Assembly: GCA_003254905.1 (NCBI GenBank) | Contig: QANU01015964.1 | Span: 1,355,711-1,419,710 of the forward strand | Source: Nissolia schottii | Taxonomy: Eukaryota; Streptophyta; Magnoliopsida; Fabales; Fabaceae | Length of the DNA: 64,000 nt | Direction: 5' to 3' | In this document: in pieces, positions 12,675-24,479 of the stretch | How the letters are laid out: each line of letters begins with the position of its first letter | How positions within the stretch are numbered: the stretch's first letter is position 1 | The notes under the pieces: generated by a model | Databases searched by the model: none | What the model was told of the DNA's origin: nothing | What the model saw: the letters and a program-made list of their open reading frames with translations, nothing else | Position numbers and translations under genes: made by a program

Positions 12675-12711
12675 AACCCTAAACCCTAAATCCTAAACCC
12701 TAAACCCTAAA
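12675..12711. repeat. Interstitial telomeric repeat (CCCTAAA)n
   Basis: About five units of the plant telomere heptamer CCCTAAA lie in tandem, with one unit altered (TCCTAAA). They are flanked by short inverted sequences: TTCTTAA before and TTAAGAA after, with AATTGAGT further left and ACTCAATT further right. This is a short interstitial array, not a chromosome end, because genes continue on both sides. Confidence 0.85.
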
Positions 12712-13990
12712 TTATTAAGAAACTCAATTATTGATTAATTATATTACACTTTATTGATATTGAGGATAAATATAAATAAATATAATTAAGAAGTAATGGG
12801 AGTTACGATCATATCAAATCTCATAGATAAATTAGGAGAGTGATTGAGTAAATAGAGAAGTAAAATTTTATTTTGTTTTTCAATGTAAATTATTGCGTTA
12901 TTAGAGCTCTAATAAATCATCGATCAAATAAGGAATACTTCACTAGATTTATCCTTCAATAATTTTGACAATTTTGCTTTGTTTTGCTGGTATTGATGTC
13001 GAACTAACCGAGTATTGACAAAACAAAATTCATCAATTTTGATCAAAATTGATAGAGGTGACGGAATACATAGTATCATCCTCCCTCATGCCGTTGGTTT
13101 TTGTGGTCTTGACCTTGCAAAATGGGCAATGCTGCAAGGATTTCTTTCAATTGGATACCTGATTTACCCATATATGTTGCATGATAGATTTGTTTGGCTT
13201 CCATGAGAAAGGAAGATGCTCCGAAAAACAAAGTAAAAGCCAATTGCACTGATCACAATTATATCAAGATATATTTATTTTTTAAAGTATTTAAAAGTAA
13301 GAATGATAGGTAAAAGAAATAAAAAAAAAAGGTATTAAATAATAACGTGATTCTTTAAATTTTAAAAAGTGTTTGAGAATTATATTTTTTTAGTTTGACT
13401 TATTTTTCTATTTATCTTATATCTACATTTGTCATAATCTTAACTAATTTTGTTTATTTCAATTTAAAATTTTAACAAGCATTTGCATAAGATCAGTAAA
13501 AAGATAAGCTAAGCTAAAAATAGGATTCCCAAATATTTATCTTAAATTAAAAAATATAGTTTATATAAAAATGACAAAATAAAAAAAAGGAAAATGTATC
13601 ACACATTAATAATGCATGGCATATTTTATCTAATAAACTTTGACTATTCTTGTGTTACTATATTTACTAAATAATGGGAGACAATATATATTATCTATTA
13701 AGAAATAAAATATTATGTGTTATTAAAATGCATATCAATTTATTGGATTGAGCAGGAGCTGGTGGGATTGGCTATAGGTTTATACATGAACACGCAGACT
13801 AACTTTTTTAATTGATTTATTCATTCATTCAAATTATATAAGCAAGCTAAATTTAACCCATTTATTATTAGCAATGTGTTATTAATTAAGACAACTTAAA
13901 TACCTATCACTATTTATAAGGAGCACCTCCTGTGTTCATTTATTGGTGATATAGTCAGAATAAATGTAAGTAAGAAATGAGATAAAATTA
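12712..13990. other. AT-rich intergenic DNA with an AHL exon relic
   Basis: There is no gene here. A 63-codon frame at 13015-13206 has no recognisable homology. At 13754-13773, twenty bases match exactly the splice-acceptor and exon 2 start of the AHL8-like gene downstream (18532-18551), and similarity extends weakly to both sides. The rest is AT-rich without obvious structure. Confidence 0.5.
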
Positions 13991-14175
13991 AGATGATTCC
14001 TACTATACTTTTGAATTTGGAAGGTATTGGTATCCATTATAGTTGGCTCCATTCTAATTTAGAAATATGGCTATTAAGATGTTAGCTCATTACTTCATTT
14101 AAATCTTAAGTTATTTATTTATAAGTCCCTAATTTTTATTTCAGGTTATAACTTAATCATAAATATTATTCTTAT

Positions 14176-15979
14176 TGTAACGATCCTTAGAAAGAGAGAG
14201 AGGAAAAAAAAAAAAACAATTCGCGTAAGACGTAGGGGACATCTCGAGCAAGACATTAGTTAGGCGCTTCATCTCACGCGAGGTATGTAGCCATCTCGCG
14301 CGAAATGAAGGTCAGAGAGTCAGCACTTTGCAGCTACTCAGCATGTTGGGCGCGCTGCAGCACGTCGAGAATTAGTCTCACATCGTTTACCGTTGTAGAA
14401 TGGGGTCTCCTCCTCCCCCTATATAAAGGCTTCCCGTGAGTGTTTAGACTTGCTAATTCACTCCAAAGCTTAAGATATCACACTTTTGTGAGACTTTTCA
14501 TTTCAGTTATCTTTTTATTTCTTTTCTGCCTCACGTCTTCCGTTCATGGAAAAACAGTGTCACCACGTAATGTGTCAGGAGCTACCAGCTTAGTGCTCCT
14601 TAGCGCTCAATCATGTTAAGATGAGTGTCATTGTCCACGGTCTATTTTAGACCATGTGTTTATTTTTAAGTTATTTATTTATTTTAGTATTATTTTATTT
14701 ATGCGTGTTTTATAAAATCCCAGGAGGTGTAATTTATTATTTTATTTATGTATTTATGAAGTTAGTTATTCTTTTATTTAATTAGTTATTTTTTCATAAG
14801 TATTTATTTAGAAACTCTTTATTTATGAAGTAGATATTTACGAACCTATTTTAAAAAATCATGAAACTATTTTAGAACCACATGGGACCACATATTTTAC
14901 TCCATTAAATATATTCATGTAATGTGTGTATTATTAGTATTAAGCGATATAGATATTCATACTATTTAGTTAAACTCTTAATAAAATATCATGTTTAAGG
15001 AAAGATTATGATGTAAGAAGACCTATGTTAAGGAAAGATTCTGACTAAGGACAAAACTTGGTACTTAAGATGTCCATTTTGACGCACATCTCTTACATAG
15101 AACCTCCCTAAGCATGAAATCTTAGTCTACCTATATTTTTTCAATATAAAACACTTAAAGATATAAAGTCGTGTTATGCTATCAGTATAAGGATTATGGT
15201 TTTATGTTATGTTATGTATTTAAACTTGTTTTTCCGAGAGTGTATATAGGATAAAACTGTAAGTCAGATACAACTTAAGATAACCTTGGTATACCTTGTA
15301 CAATCGTAAAGTAAAATAAGATTCATGTAGATTTAGGAGCAAGACCGTAAAGCCTAGAATAGCAGCTCATGAGGCCCAGTGTCATGTATCATGTAAATTA
15401 GGGACAAGACTGTAAAGCCCAAACATTTTAGAAACAACTAAATCGTAATGCTTTGAACGTTTATCTAGAGAACTCCCAACTATATTATATTGTCAAATGC
15501 TTTTATGTATTAGTTATTACATCTGCATGCCATGTGTTTTCAAGTGTCCCAAGTAGTCGTGCGGACGACCTTTCGCTGTGATTCTTCCCAGAATTCTCAC
15601 CCCTCAACCTCCCCCTCCAACTACAGGTTTCAAAGCAGCGTAGCAGAGCATAGAGTTTATGGTCAGTGTAGCGACGTCAGAATGAAAGAGTCAGCAGTTC
15701 ACCTTGAGGTGAAGTTACCTATAGAAGTTGTTACTTTATTTTTATTTTTATAATCAAGTCATGTCTAGAGTGCTCCAATTGTATACAGGCAGGATCCTCA
15801 GACCAGTCACATATTTTATCATGTATATTTATGTTTAATGTAAAAAGTTTATGTTTATTCAAAAAAATATTTATTTTAATTAAAGTTAAAGTACATGTTT
15901 TAACGGAAAGCATTCTAGAAGTTTCCATAAGGGAACTAGTCCCTTGCGTACCAGTCACTTCTTAAGTTGGGGTGTGACA
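14176..15979 (+). mobile_element. Solo LTR of a retrotransposon
   Basis: The 1804-bp segment starts TGTAACGATCC and ends GGGGTGTGACA, the TG...CA ends of LTRs. It is bounded by the identical 5-bp target duplication CTTAT (14171-14175 and 15980-15984). It holds a TATA box but no gag-pol, primer-binding site or second LTR, so it is a solo LTR left by unequal recombination. The ends are reminiscent of Ty3/Gypsy LTRs, but without internal coding the superfamily is inference. It sits inside the left arm of the TIR transposon, whose right arm preserves the uninterrupted target sequence. Confidence 0.9.
14420..14427 (+). promoter_or_regulatory. TATA box of the solo LTR
   Basis: TATATAAA follows a C-rich stretch and lies about 245 bases into the LTR, as expected for the U3 promoter. 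It fixes the LTR orientation as rightward. A transcript would start near 14450-14460 and run towards the AHL8-like gene, about 3.4 kb away. Confidence 0.6.
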
Positions 15980-16622
15980 CTTATTAATAATGCTAATAGT
16001 TTTGGAGATCAAAATCACCCCATATACAATTACTAAGCTCCACCATAGTGTCTAAAACTGATTTGACACATTTTCCCCCAGATATGGTGGTGCATGCCCA
16101 CGATGTCACTGCCCTTGCAACCAAAAGGCACCTCTGCCATCCTCAACTTCCTTGAACTCTCGCTAGTTGCCCGTCTCAACTAGATTCAAAATTGCCCCAC
16201 GATGCTCAAGTCGCAGTCGTCAAAGGCCATGGATTTTTTTAGTTGCAAAATCACAACGCGTTCCTCTGGGTCTTTCTCATCTTCGTCTTCCTCGCTATTG
16301 TAGTCTTTCTATCCTCTTTGTTGTTTGTGAGAGATGAAGATGAGAAATTTAGATGTTTAAATTGGAGATTTTAATATTCAAAACTATTTTATTATTATAG
16401 GTATTAGAGATAAATGACGTTAGCATTATTAATAAGAATAATATTTGTGATTTAGTTATAAACTAAAATAAAAATTAAGGACTTGTAAATAAATAACTAA
16501 AAATTTAAATAAAGTAAATGAGCTAACATCTTAATAACCATGTTTCTTAATTAGAATGTAGACAATTAGAATGGATACCAATACCTTCCAAGTTTAAAGT
16601 TACCGTAGGAATCACCTAAACC

Positions 16623-17876
16623 TAAATATAATTATCATTATCCTACGATGAAAATTGTATAAGATGATAGCGTGTGTAAATAGGTAATTGGCAGTAGTGA
16701 AGAGGCGAACAACTAAGTAGTATTATGATGTAATGAGAATCGGCATATTTAAGAGAAAGGGTAAATCTAAAGTGAGATTATTTACAAAATGACAAAGTGA
16801 AAATTTATTATTATTAAATTAATATAACGCAAGTATACTTCATTTGATTTGTATTTTTTTTTCCAGCTTAAACAAGTTTTTCAATTCATTTAATTATGTA
16901 TGGTTATATTAATATAAATAGTTTTTTTACATGATTAAGGTGTCAATTGATGCAATTCTGATGACTAATCTTCTCAATGACTTGCAAGCACTTCTAAGAA
17001 TGAGGCAATTATCTTAAAAATTTAAAGTTGTTTCATATTCAAAATCAAATATTTGAATTTGTAACATTTAGTTAAGAGACGATGAACATCTTCCAGAACC
17101 ACACATATCATATTATCAATATAAGTAGTTAAATCTCATTAATAATTTAATTATATATTGTCATATTAACAAAAATAGATAAGTAAATTCATTACTTCAA
17201 AAGTCTATATAAAACAAATAATTATAATTGAGTAGTAAGGAAAACTCTTTTATACATATAACCATACTTAGTAATTAAACTTACACAAAAAATACGGTTT
17301 TAAGTTTTATGGACTTGGTACTATGTCCCTTAATGGGGTGTTTTTGAGTTCAAGTCACAGAGAAAGATTATTACAGAGAGATTTTTACTTTTTACGGGGC
17401 TTGGAATGGAGATAGCTTAGACTAAATTTATTTTAACATTAAGATTATTAAAATTAATATCATATATAAAATTAGAAGAGTAAAATAAAAATATTAAATA
17501 TAAAATTATAATACAATTTAAATCTTAAAATCATTTAACTTAGATAATAATAATAAAATTATAAATTTTAATATTTAAATTGAGATTATAACCACCTTAG
17601 TGTTTGTTGAACCGAAAAATAGAAAAATTAGGGTGGAAAGTGTTTGGCGGGGNNNNNNNNNNNNNNNNNNNNNNNNNNNNNNNNNNNNNNNNNNNNNNNN
17701 NNNNNNNNNNNNNNNNNNNNNNNNNNNNNNNNNNNNNNNNNNNNNNNNNNNNNNNNNNNNNNNNNNNNNNNNNNNNNNNNNNNNNNNNNNNNNNNNNNNN
17801 NNNNCTCTCACTCACTCCTCTCAATCCCTACCACAACCCCCCGCATTCTCTATTTTACCCTCGTGATCCGCCGCCC
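16623..17876. other. AHL8-like promoter region with assembly gap
   Basis: AT-rich sequence leads to an assembly gap of 152 Ns (17653-17804) that hides most of the promoter and 5' leader of the following gene. The visible leader (17805-17876) is CT-rich. A B-box-like GAGTTCAAGTC motif near 17347 resembles part of a tRNA-derived SINE but has no complete partner structure. Confidence 0.5.
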
Positions 17877-20800
17877 ATGGATTCTCGCGATCAGCAGCAC
17901 CATCCTCCGCCTCACCACCACCAGCAACAGCAGCAGCAGCAGCAGCAGCCGCCCAACATCATGGTCGGCGTGGGCCCCACCCCCTACCCCTCCTCCCTCA
18001 TGGGCCCCACCACGGCCCGATTCCCCTTCCCCTCCTCCGTCATCCACCATCAGCAGCAACAGCAATCCCCTGCTCCCCCCAACAACAACAACCCTTCCTC
18101 CGAACCCTTCAACAACAACAACGGCAGCAACAGCAATAGCAACAACAACAACGCCGCACCTTACGACTCTTCCTCATCCGCGCTGAAGCCGTGCGGGTTT
18201 CCCGCCTCCGATTCCGCCAAGAAGAAGAGGGGCCGTCCAAGGAAGTACTCCCCCTCCCCCGACGGCAACATTGCCCTGGGCCTGGCCCCCACCCACGCCT
18301 CTCCTCCTCCCTCCTCTGCCGCACCGCGCGCCGATTCCTCCGCCGCTGCTTCAGGCGGCGGCGCCACCTCCTCGGAGCCCCTGGCGAAGAAGCACCGGGG
18401 GAGGCCCCCTGGCTCTGGAAAGAAGCAGATGGATGCCCTTGGTATTGTTATTTTTGTTTTTGTTTGGTTATTTATTAATGGCAATTTGTTTAGTGGAATT
18501 GATTGATTGTCTTTGTTTGATTGGAATGTGTAGGAGCTGGTGGGATTGGCTTTACGCCGCACGTGATCCTGGTGGAGGCTGGCGAGGTATGCAAGTAGTA
18601 GTAGGACTGTAGTAGCAGTGGGATAAGGGCTTAATGATCTTACTAGTCATTCAAACATCTTAGTTTGCATTTATTCGTTTCGTATGTGAATCCTTACCTT
18701 AGCTTTTTCCATTTTAGTGACGACTGATTAAAGTTTTGCTTTTTGAAATTTTGGATTTCGGTTATGATATAAATTGCAATGATTTTGTGGATTCTCTATC
18801 TTGTGATATTGTATGTTGGTTACTTTTTCTTAGGTGGGATTTTTAAGCTGTTCTCCTTTGTTTTAAGTCTCCATTGGCAGGCTCGATAAGGGTTACTGTT
18901 GTTACAAATCCCCTCCTCACTCACCACCAATATGCTTGTCTTGTTTGTAGGACATTGCAGCAAAAATTATGGCCTTCTGTCAGCAAGGACCTCGGACAGT
19001 TTGCATTCTTTCTGCTAATGGTGCTGTCTGCAATGTCACCCTTCGACAGCCAGCAATATCTGGGGGTATTGTGACATACGAGGTACTTTTTACATCCTTT
19101 TATAATCAATTTAACATCCTTCGATATGTAATACATGCTTGTTTGAAATGCACAGTGCTCTTGTCAAGGAGGACGTGAAACTTCATGCATTTAATACTGT
19201 CAAGCATGTAATCAACATTTTCCATAGTCTCCATTACATAATTTAAGCATGCTTTTAAACATGAAAGCTGTAACAATCATTTATGGCACTGCCTTAATTT
19301 TTTCCCCTTCAATAAAACAAGAAATCCTGTGTACTTTGTGGGATGCCAGCTCAAGTGATTTTTTGTTTCATCTTCCTATATGTTTGTTCGTTTCTTGTGT
19401 TTCTTATATCTTTAAATTAATCTCATTTCTTGCATGACCTTTTTTCTTTTTGTGGTTAATTTTTTTTGCAAACACATGTACCAAATGAGAGATATTGGAT
19501 CACAAGTTTTTAACAAAAATGCTAGACAACCAGAATTGTTGCTAGAAGTTAAGTGCCAGAATGATGTGGCATATGTGGTTACTTTGGATGAATATTTGGG
19601 TCCTACTACTACATTTAATCCAACATCACCATGTTTATGCCAAAAACCCTGGTTGCATTGCATCTTTCTGGCTGTGTGGCATTGCTCAATTTTGAAATCC
19701 TTTATTGGAACCTTTTAGGCAGATCTGTTTTAAGGATAGTGATCGAAGAAAGGTTTACTGAATTCTGCATACTCAGCTAGGTTTAATGCCTAAATTTTTC
19801 AAGAAAATCCTGATTCAAATATGTGGATGAATGGATGTAAAAACTACAAGTGTAAAATTGATTTGAAAGGTATTGAATGACTATCTGCTTAGTGAGACAA
19901 GTGCATAATGAAATGGTTTCCTCTTTTCCCCCCCCCCCTCTTTTTTCCCCTTTACACACCTTTTTTATCTGGAAAAAAAATGTGCTTTGAATATTATATT
20001 GCTATTTTGTGGATGGAACTGGATCTTATATCACATGCCATAGCTCCTTAGAGAGTAGTTTGGCCTGTGAAGAAAAGATCTTGCATAATTTGAGGTGCTT
20101 GTCACACAACAAATACTACTTGTCACATTAAAAGTTTGTCTCTTGTGGTGGATAACCTTTTTGTTCCCTTTCGTGCCAGTCACAAGTTCATCCAAGGATT
20201 AAGAATCTCCTTTTTCTGATAAGTTTTATGACATTATAACACTCAGATTATTAAGTATTGCCATAGGTCTTCTCATTTGTTAAGAATTTTTCACGGTTGC
20301 TTATTATCTTGGTTTTGCTCTGACTATGTAAGAGTGATAGCATAATGACCACATGAATTGAAAGTATTGCAGTGATCAAACTTTTTTACTTTCTAGTTAT
20401 ATTTTATTGCTCCTTAATTTAACGTAGGAAAAAATCTGTTTTAGTTCATAGGGTATCCTTGGATTGATGGAACTCTAGTTCAGCCATTTGCTGAATTGTT
20501 AGTTTATCTAATTATTGAATATCAGTCACAGAAAAAAATTAACAGGGAAATCTAAATGAATTGTACATTATTCTACATGCATGTTCTCAAATCATATAAT
20601 CTTTTTGGTGCAAGAAAATGGGAAATATATAGCTATTTAGGTCATGGCCAAATAAATTAGTTAAGGAAGTGCAATAAGGATATATGATATGATTCTGAAA
20701 AGTATCAATGATGGGTTATCAGGTTTTCAGTCATGAGCGGGATTTTGGTGCCGGTAAATGTGTGTGTATGGCAGGTAGAGGGTGAGGGAGAGGGGAGAGG

Positions 20801-22079
20801 GGAATCCAGAATGTATTTGGCCTTGGTAACAGTTGGTGTTCAAACAAGTGAGAAGCTAAAACTGTCTTGGTGGTTGTTTATGTTAGTTTTTTTGCATACC
20901 ACTGTATTGGAATTGGAATAGTTTGGGTGGTGGTGAATATGGGATGAATAGTTAGGTGCCATTCTGGAGTACAGTTTCAGTCCTGATTGTGAGAATTACC
21001 ACTATATGTTGATGCCCCTTAATTCTAGTTAAGGTAGGTGTTGCTGACCTTCATTGATCCAAAGTTCGGAACACACAGAACTGACTTTTTTAGTTTGTTA
21101 CTACAATATGATTCACGTCAAACTCAGGTTTGTGGTTAAAATTTCCTTTTTTAAGCACATTGTTCAGATTTGTGGTTTGTTTGTTTTCTGAGAATGAACC
21201 AAGTTTACTAGCATCATTAGCTTTGCTCGGGTTTAAATTTACATAATTTAGGTGTAAAATGTAATTATTTTGACATTGTTGGTTGATTGTAGTGTTAAAT
21301 ATTACATGTACAGGTTTAATTCTTTTCACATTGTCATTTTCATTACAGGGCCGGTTTGAGATTATATCTCTGTCAGGTTCTCTACTACATTCTGAAAATA
21401 ACAGCGGTCGTAACAGACCGAGTGGCTTGAGTGTGTCCCTTGCAGGGTCTGATGGACGAGTTTTGGGTGGCGGAGTTGCTGGACAGCTAACTGCAGCTTC
21501 AGCAGTACAGGTTTGCTCTTAAATGTAGAAAATTTATATCAATGGATCTGTGGTTGTTGGTTGGTAGTATGATGAAATTTAATCAATATACGAACCCTGT
21601 GACTGGGAGCTTGCGATGGGCCTATGGTTGGTAATATGATGAAATTTGCCTCAAGCTCGTGTAGATGTTCTAAGATCAAGTTGTGTGCATAGTTCTTGGG
21701 TATTGGAGTCTATTTTGCACCGAAGGGTTGATCAAACTCTGATTTTGTGACCTTTGCTTTTTGTAAAACTCATTAACAGGTCATTGTGGGTAGCTTTATT
21801 GTGGATGGCAAAAAGTCTAACAGCTCCAGTAACCATAAATCTGGGACTTCTTCAGCGCCGTCATCCCAGATGTTAACTTTCGGTGCTCCTATGACTCCAA
21901 CCAGTCCTACCTCTCAAGGGCCTTCAACTGAGTCCTCTGAAGACAATGATAATAATGGTCCTCCTTTTAATAATAATAATAGGGGGCCTGGACTCTACAA
22001 TAATAATGCTAGTCAGCCCCCCATTCATAATATGCCCATGTACCATCATCAACTATGGGCTGGGCAAACCCAGCAGTGA
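17877..22079 (+). CDS. AHL8: AT-hook nuclear-localised protein with two AT-hooks (AHL8-like)
   Basis: Five exons, all GT-AG and in frame: 17877-18441, 18534-18586, 18951-19082, 21349-21510 and 21780-22079, giving 403 residues. The N terminus is low-complexity (poly-Gln at about residues 16-24, Asn/Ser-rich at 69-92). AT-hook 1, KKKRGRPRKY, is at about 115-124. AT-hook 2, KKHRGRPPGSGKK, is at about 171-183. The PPC/DUF296 domain (about 195-320) contains GRFEIISLSGS. The tail, with SQGPSTESSED, resembles Arabidopsis AHL8 as I recall it. AHL proteins bind AT-rich minor grooves at matrix attachment regions and form trimers through the PPC domain (family knowledge). Exon 1 is much richer in GC and low-complexity codons than the later exons. 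The 2.27-kb intron 3 shows no separate gene. The start is the first ATG in frame after the leader. Confidence 0.95.
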
Positions 22080-23661
22080 AGATGTGTTTTTAGGTTTAAC
22101 ATTGCGGAGGCAGAGGCAGAGGCAGGGGCGTTTTTTCATGATGATTGTTCAAAGTAGGCGCTAGAGGTTATATTCTGAAAATGCTAACAGGGGCATTATT
22201 GGGACTGGCTTTAGAAGAGTCTATCTTAAGGTATTCTCTCCATTTTTCTGCTGATTAGGAATTTTTAAGTCATAATTGAATTATTGCTAGCGATGATAGC
22301 TTTTGGTTATTTGAGCTTGCTACGGATTTGGATCCGCTTGAGTTCATTAGGCACTTGTGCTGTTTTCCCCTCATCGGAGGTGCATGTTCATTTTTACATT
22401 TCATCGAAGGCCATCTTTAAACCTTGCCGATTTATTGTCCTTGAGGAGATTATCTGACTTGAAAAAATAGAAAATACCAGGGAAGAGTTTATGATTAAAA
22501 CGTCCAATATATACATAGTTCAATAAGATTAAATACCTCTAAATTAAAAACATTACAGCAGTGACTAATGAATCCATGTAGTAGAACGTAAGCTTATAAA
22601 ATTTAGTTATCCTTTTGTTTTCTTAACCGGGGATTGTTAAGCTCTCCAAATGGCGAAAAAGAATTACTAGGGAAAATCACAATCACTGATCTGATTGTAA
22701 TTTCAACATCATCATCCAACCAAAATCGAACCTTGATCTCATTCCCTGATTTATTTCTAGTTCTCAGCATTTGAATTTACTTGCTAAAGACCTAAAAGTT
22801 AATCATTTCCTGAGGGCTAGAAGCTTTCCGAGGGTTGTCCATGGTCCTTGCATACGTAGTTTGCAAGCCTCCGTGAGGATTACTACTTGTCTGGTATGTC
22901 GTTGTAAACTACGGCAAGACATCAACCATCGAGTTCATTTCTATGTGGTTGCTTCGGCTTTTTTCATGATGTGATTTGGTCAACCAAAACGAACTTTGCA
23001 GGCAATGTTGTCCAAAAGATATTTGGACATACACACATAAATTGTGGGATATATTGTTGCTTCTACGTTTTGCTGGCCGAAGAACGAAAAAAATGGCGTA
23101 GCTCAATTACATTAATGATCGAGATCTCAGCTTTTGTTCAACGTGCCTCGATGATTATAATTCCTGATGCTATAACTTCTGATGTAGACAATTAGACTGA
23201 TATGCAAATGGTGATCACGCACAGAAGACACGTATATGCAAATGGCTTAGTTTGATAACTCCTTACTTAGTGCTTGATGTGGATAAATTAAAATTGAAAA
23301 AAATCGAGCACTTTATGTGGCCAAAATCACAAGTTGAGTTGGCAGTTTGCACTTTGGTGTGAAATGGATGAAAAGATAAATTTGAAATACCATTGCAGAA
23401 TGATTAATTTGATGGTGAACTACCTAATGAATTTGGTGGATGTATGGACGTTAATACGCGCAATTGACACATCAAACCCTTTGACGAAGTTTTATCACCG
23501 ACAAACCTAAGAGTACCAAACCACCACCGCGTTTACCTAATTTCTTAGCTAACTAAAATTAATTCGGATATTCGTTTTCACCCATTAAAAATTATTATAT
23601 GTACCTATACAATGATTTTTCAAATGATCGTTGTCCTTCACGTATATAATAAATAATTAAA
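22080..23661. other. AHL8-like 3' region and spacer
   Basis: The first several hundred bases are probably 3' UTR. Around 22770-23200 the sequence has more balanced composition and short open frames on both strands, but none resembles a known protein and no splice pattern is evident. No repeat structure was recognised. Confidence 0.45.
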
Positions 23662-24183
23662 GAGTTAAATATGTTTTTAGTCCTTTATAAATTTTAAATT
23701 TTGTGTTTTATTCTTCCAAAACTTTTTTTTGTTAAAATTTGTTTCTCATAATTTTTTTTTAAGGATTTAGTCATTGTCATCATGTTAAGCCGTAACATGA
23801 CAGATGACAATTAACTTAGTCAAATCACATGCCACACGCGTGACAAGATTAACTCAATCATTGCTTTCCCTGCTTATTCCCTTCTCTCTGTTTACGTTTG
23901 TTGTCTTTTTCTTCTTCTCCACTATAATTCCATGAGCCACCGCATCCGCCATTGCTAGTAAAATGACATCACCACGCGCCCTCACTTGCTTCTCTCCTCC
24001 CCCTCTCTCTCACCTTCATGACCAAGTTAACTGTGATGTCAATAGTTAACGATTTAACATGATGACATGGATGACTAAAACCTTACAAAAAAAAAGCTTT
24101 ATAGGGAAAGATTTTTAGCAAAAAATTTTTATAAGTAAAACACAAAATTTAAAATTTATGAGGAATTAAAAACATACTCGACC
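23662..24183. mobile_element. Non-autonomous TIR transposon (Mutator-like suggested)
   Basis: The left arm (about 23662-23830) and the reversed right arm (about 24010-24183) share TATGTTTTTA, then ATAAATTTTAAATTTTGTGT, and farther in a TTTAGTCAT...GTCATCATGTTAA block. The roughly 180-bp core between the arms is C-rich (CTCTCTCC runs), in contrast to the arms. The element is about 520 bp with no transposase. Long arms fit a non-autonomous Mutator-like element, but I could not match a 9-bp target duplication. Confidence 0.65.
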
Positions 24184-24479
24184 AACCATTAAATTCTGTT
24201 CAAGAATTAAACTACCATTGAGTCATCAAAATATAATTTCTTAAATGAATGTTCCTCCTAACTATCTTATTAATTAATACAATAATTTCTGAAGTTACCT
24301 GTTGATATAACTCTCATCCTANCGTTCATGTGGATAGGCCTTTAAATTTGAAATGTTGAAAATCGGAATTTCGATTTCAGAAGTCAAATATGATTTATTA
24401 TTAGTATTAAATTATTTATGGGGTAAGATTATATGTACATACTTTACTTGTTCATTAACATGGAAGCCGCTGGCTAACG

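Larger units (their letters stand above)
13991..16622. mobile_element. Non-autonomous TIR transposon, interrupted by a solo LTR
   Basis: Long terminal inverted repeats of nearly 200 bp are present. The left arm is 13991-14175 continuing at 15985-15996; the right arm is about 16421-16622 reversed. The arms share many long blocks, for example GGAAGGTATTGGTATCCATT and AAATATTATTCTTATTAATA. Without the inserted LTR the element is about 820 bp. Its interior (about 16000-16350) is noticeably richer in GC than its arms and surroundings. I see no transposase. Long arms suggest a Mutator-like non-autonomous element, but no 9-bp target duplication could be matched, so the superfamily is tentative. Confidence 0.75.

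Noticed and set aside
17604..18506. 300-codon frame starting upstream of the AHL8-like ATG
   Set aside because: It starts before and runs through the N gap, then reads past the exon 1 splice donor. The true start at 17877 and the splice at 18441 explain the real protein.
18109..18562. Minus-strand frames opposite AHL8-like exon 1
   Set aside because: They are antisense shadows of a GC-rich low-complexity exon, with no start context or homology.
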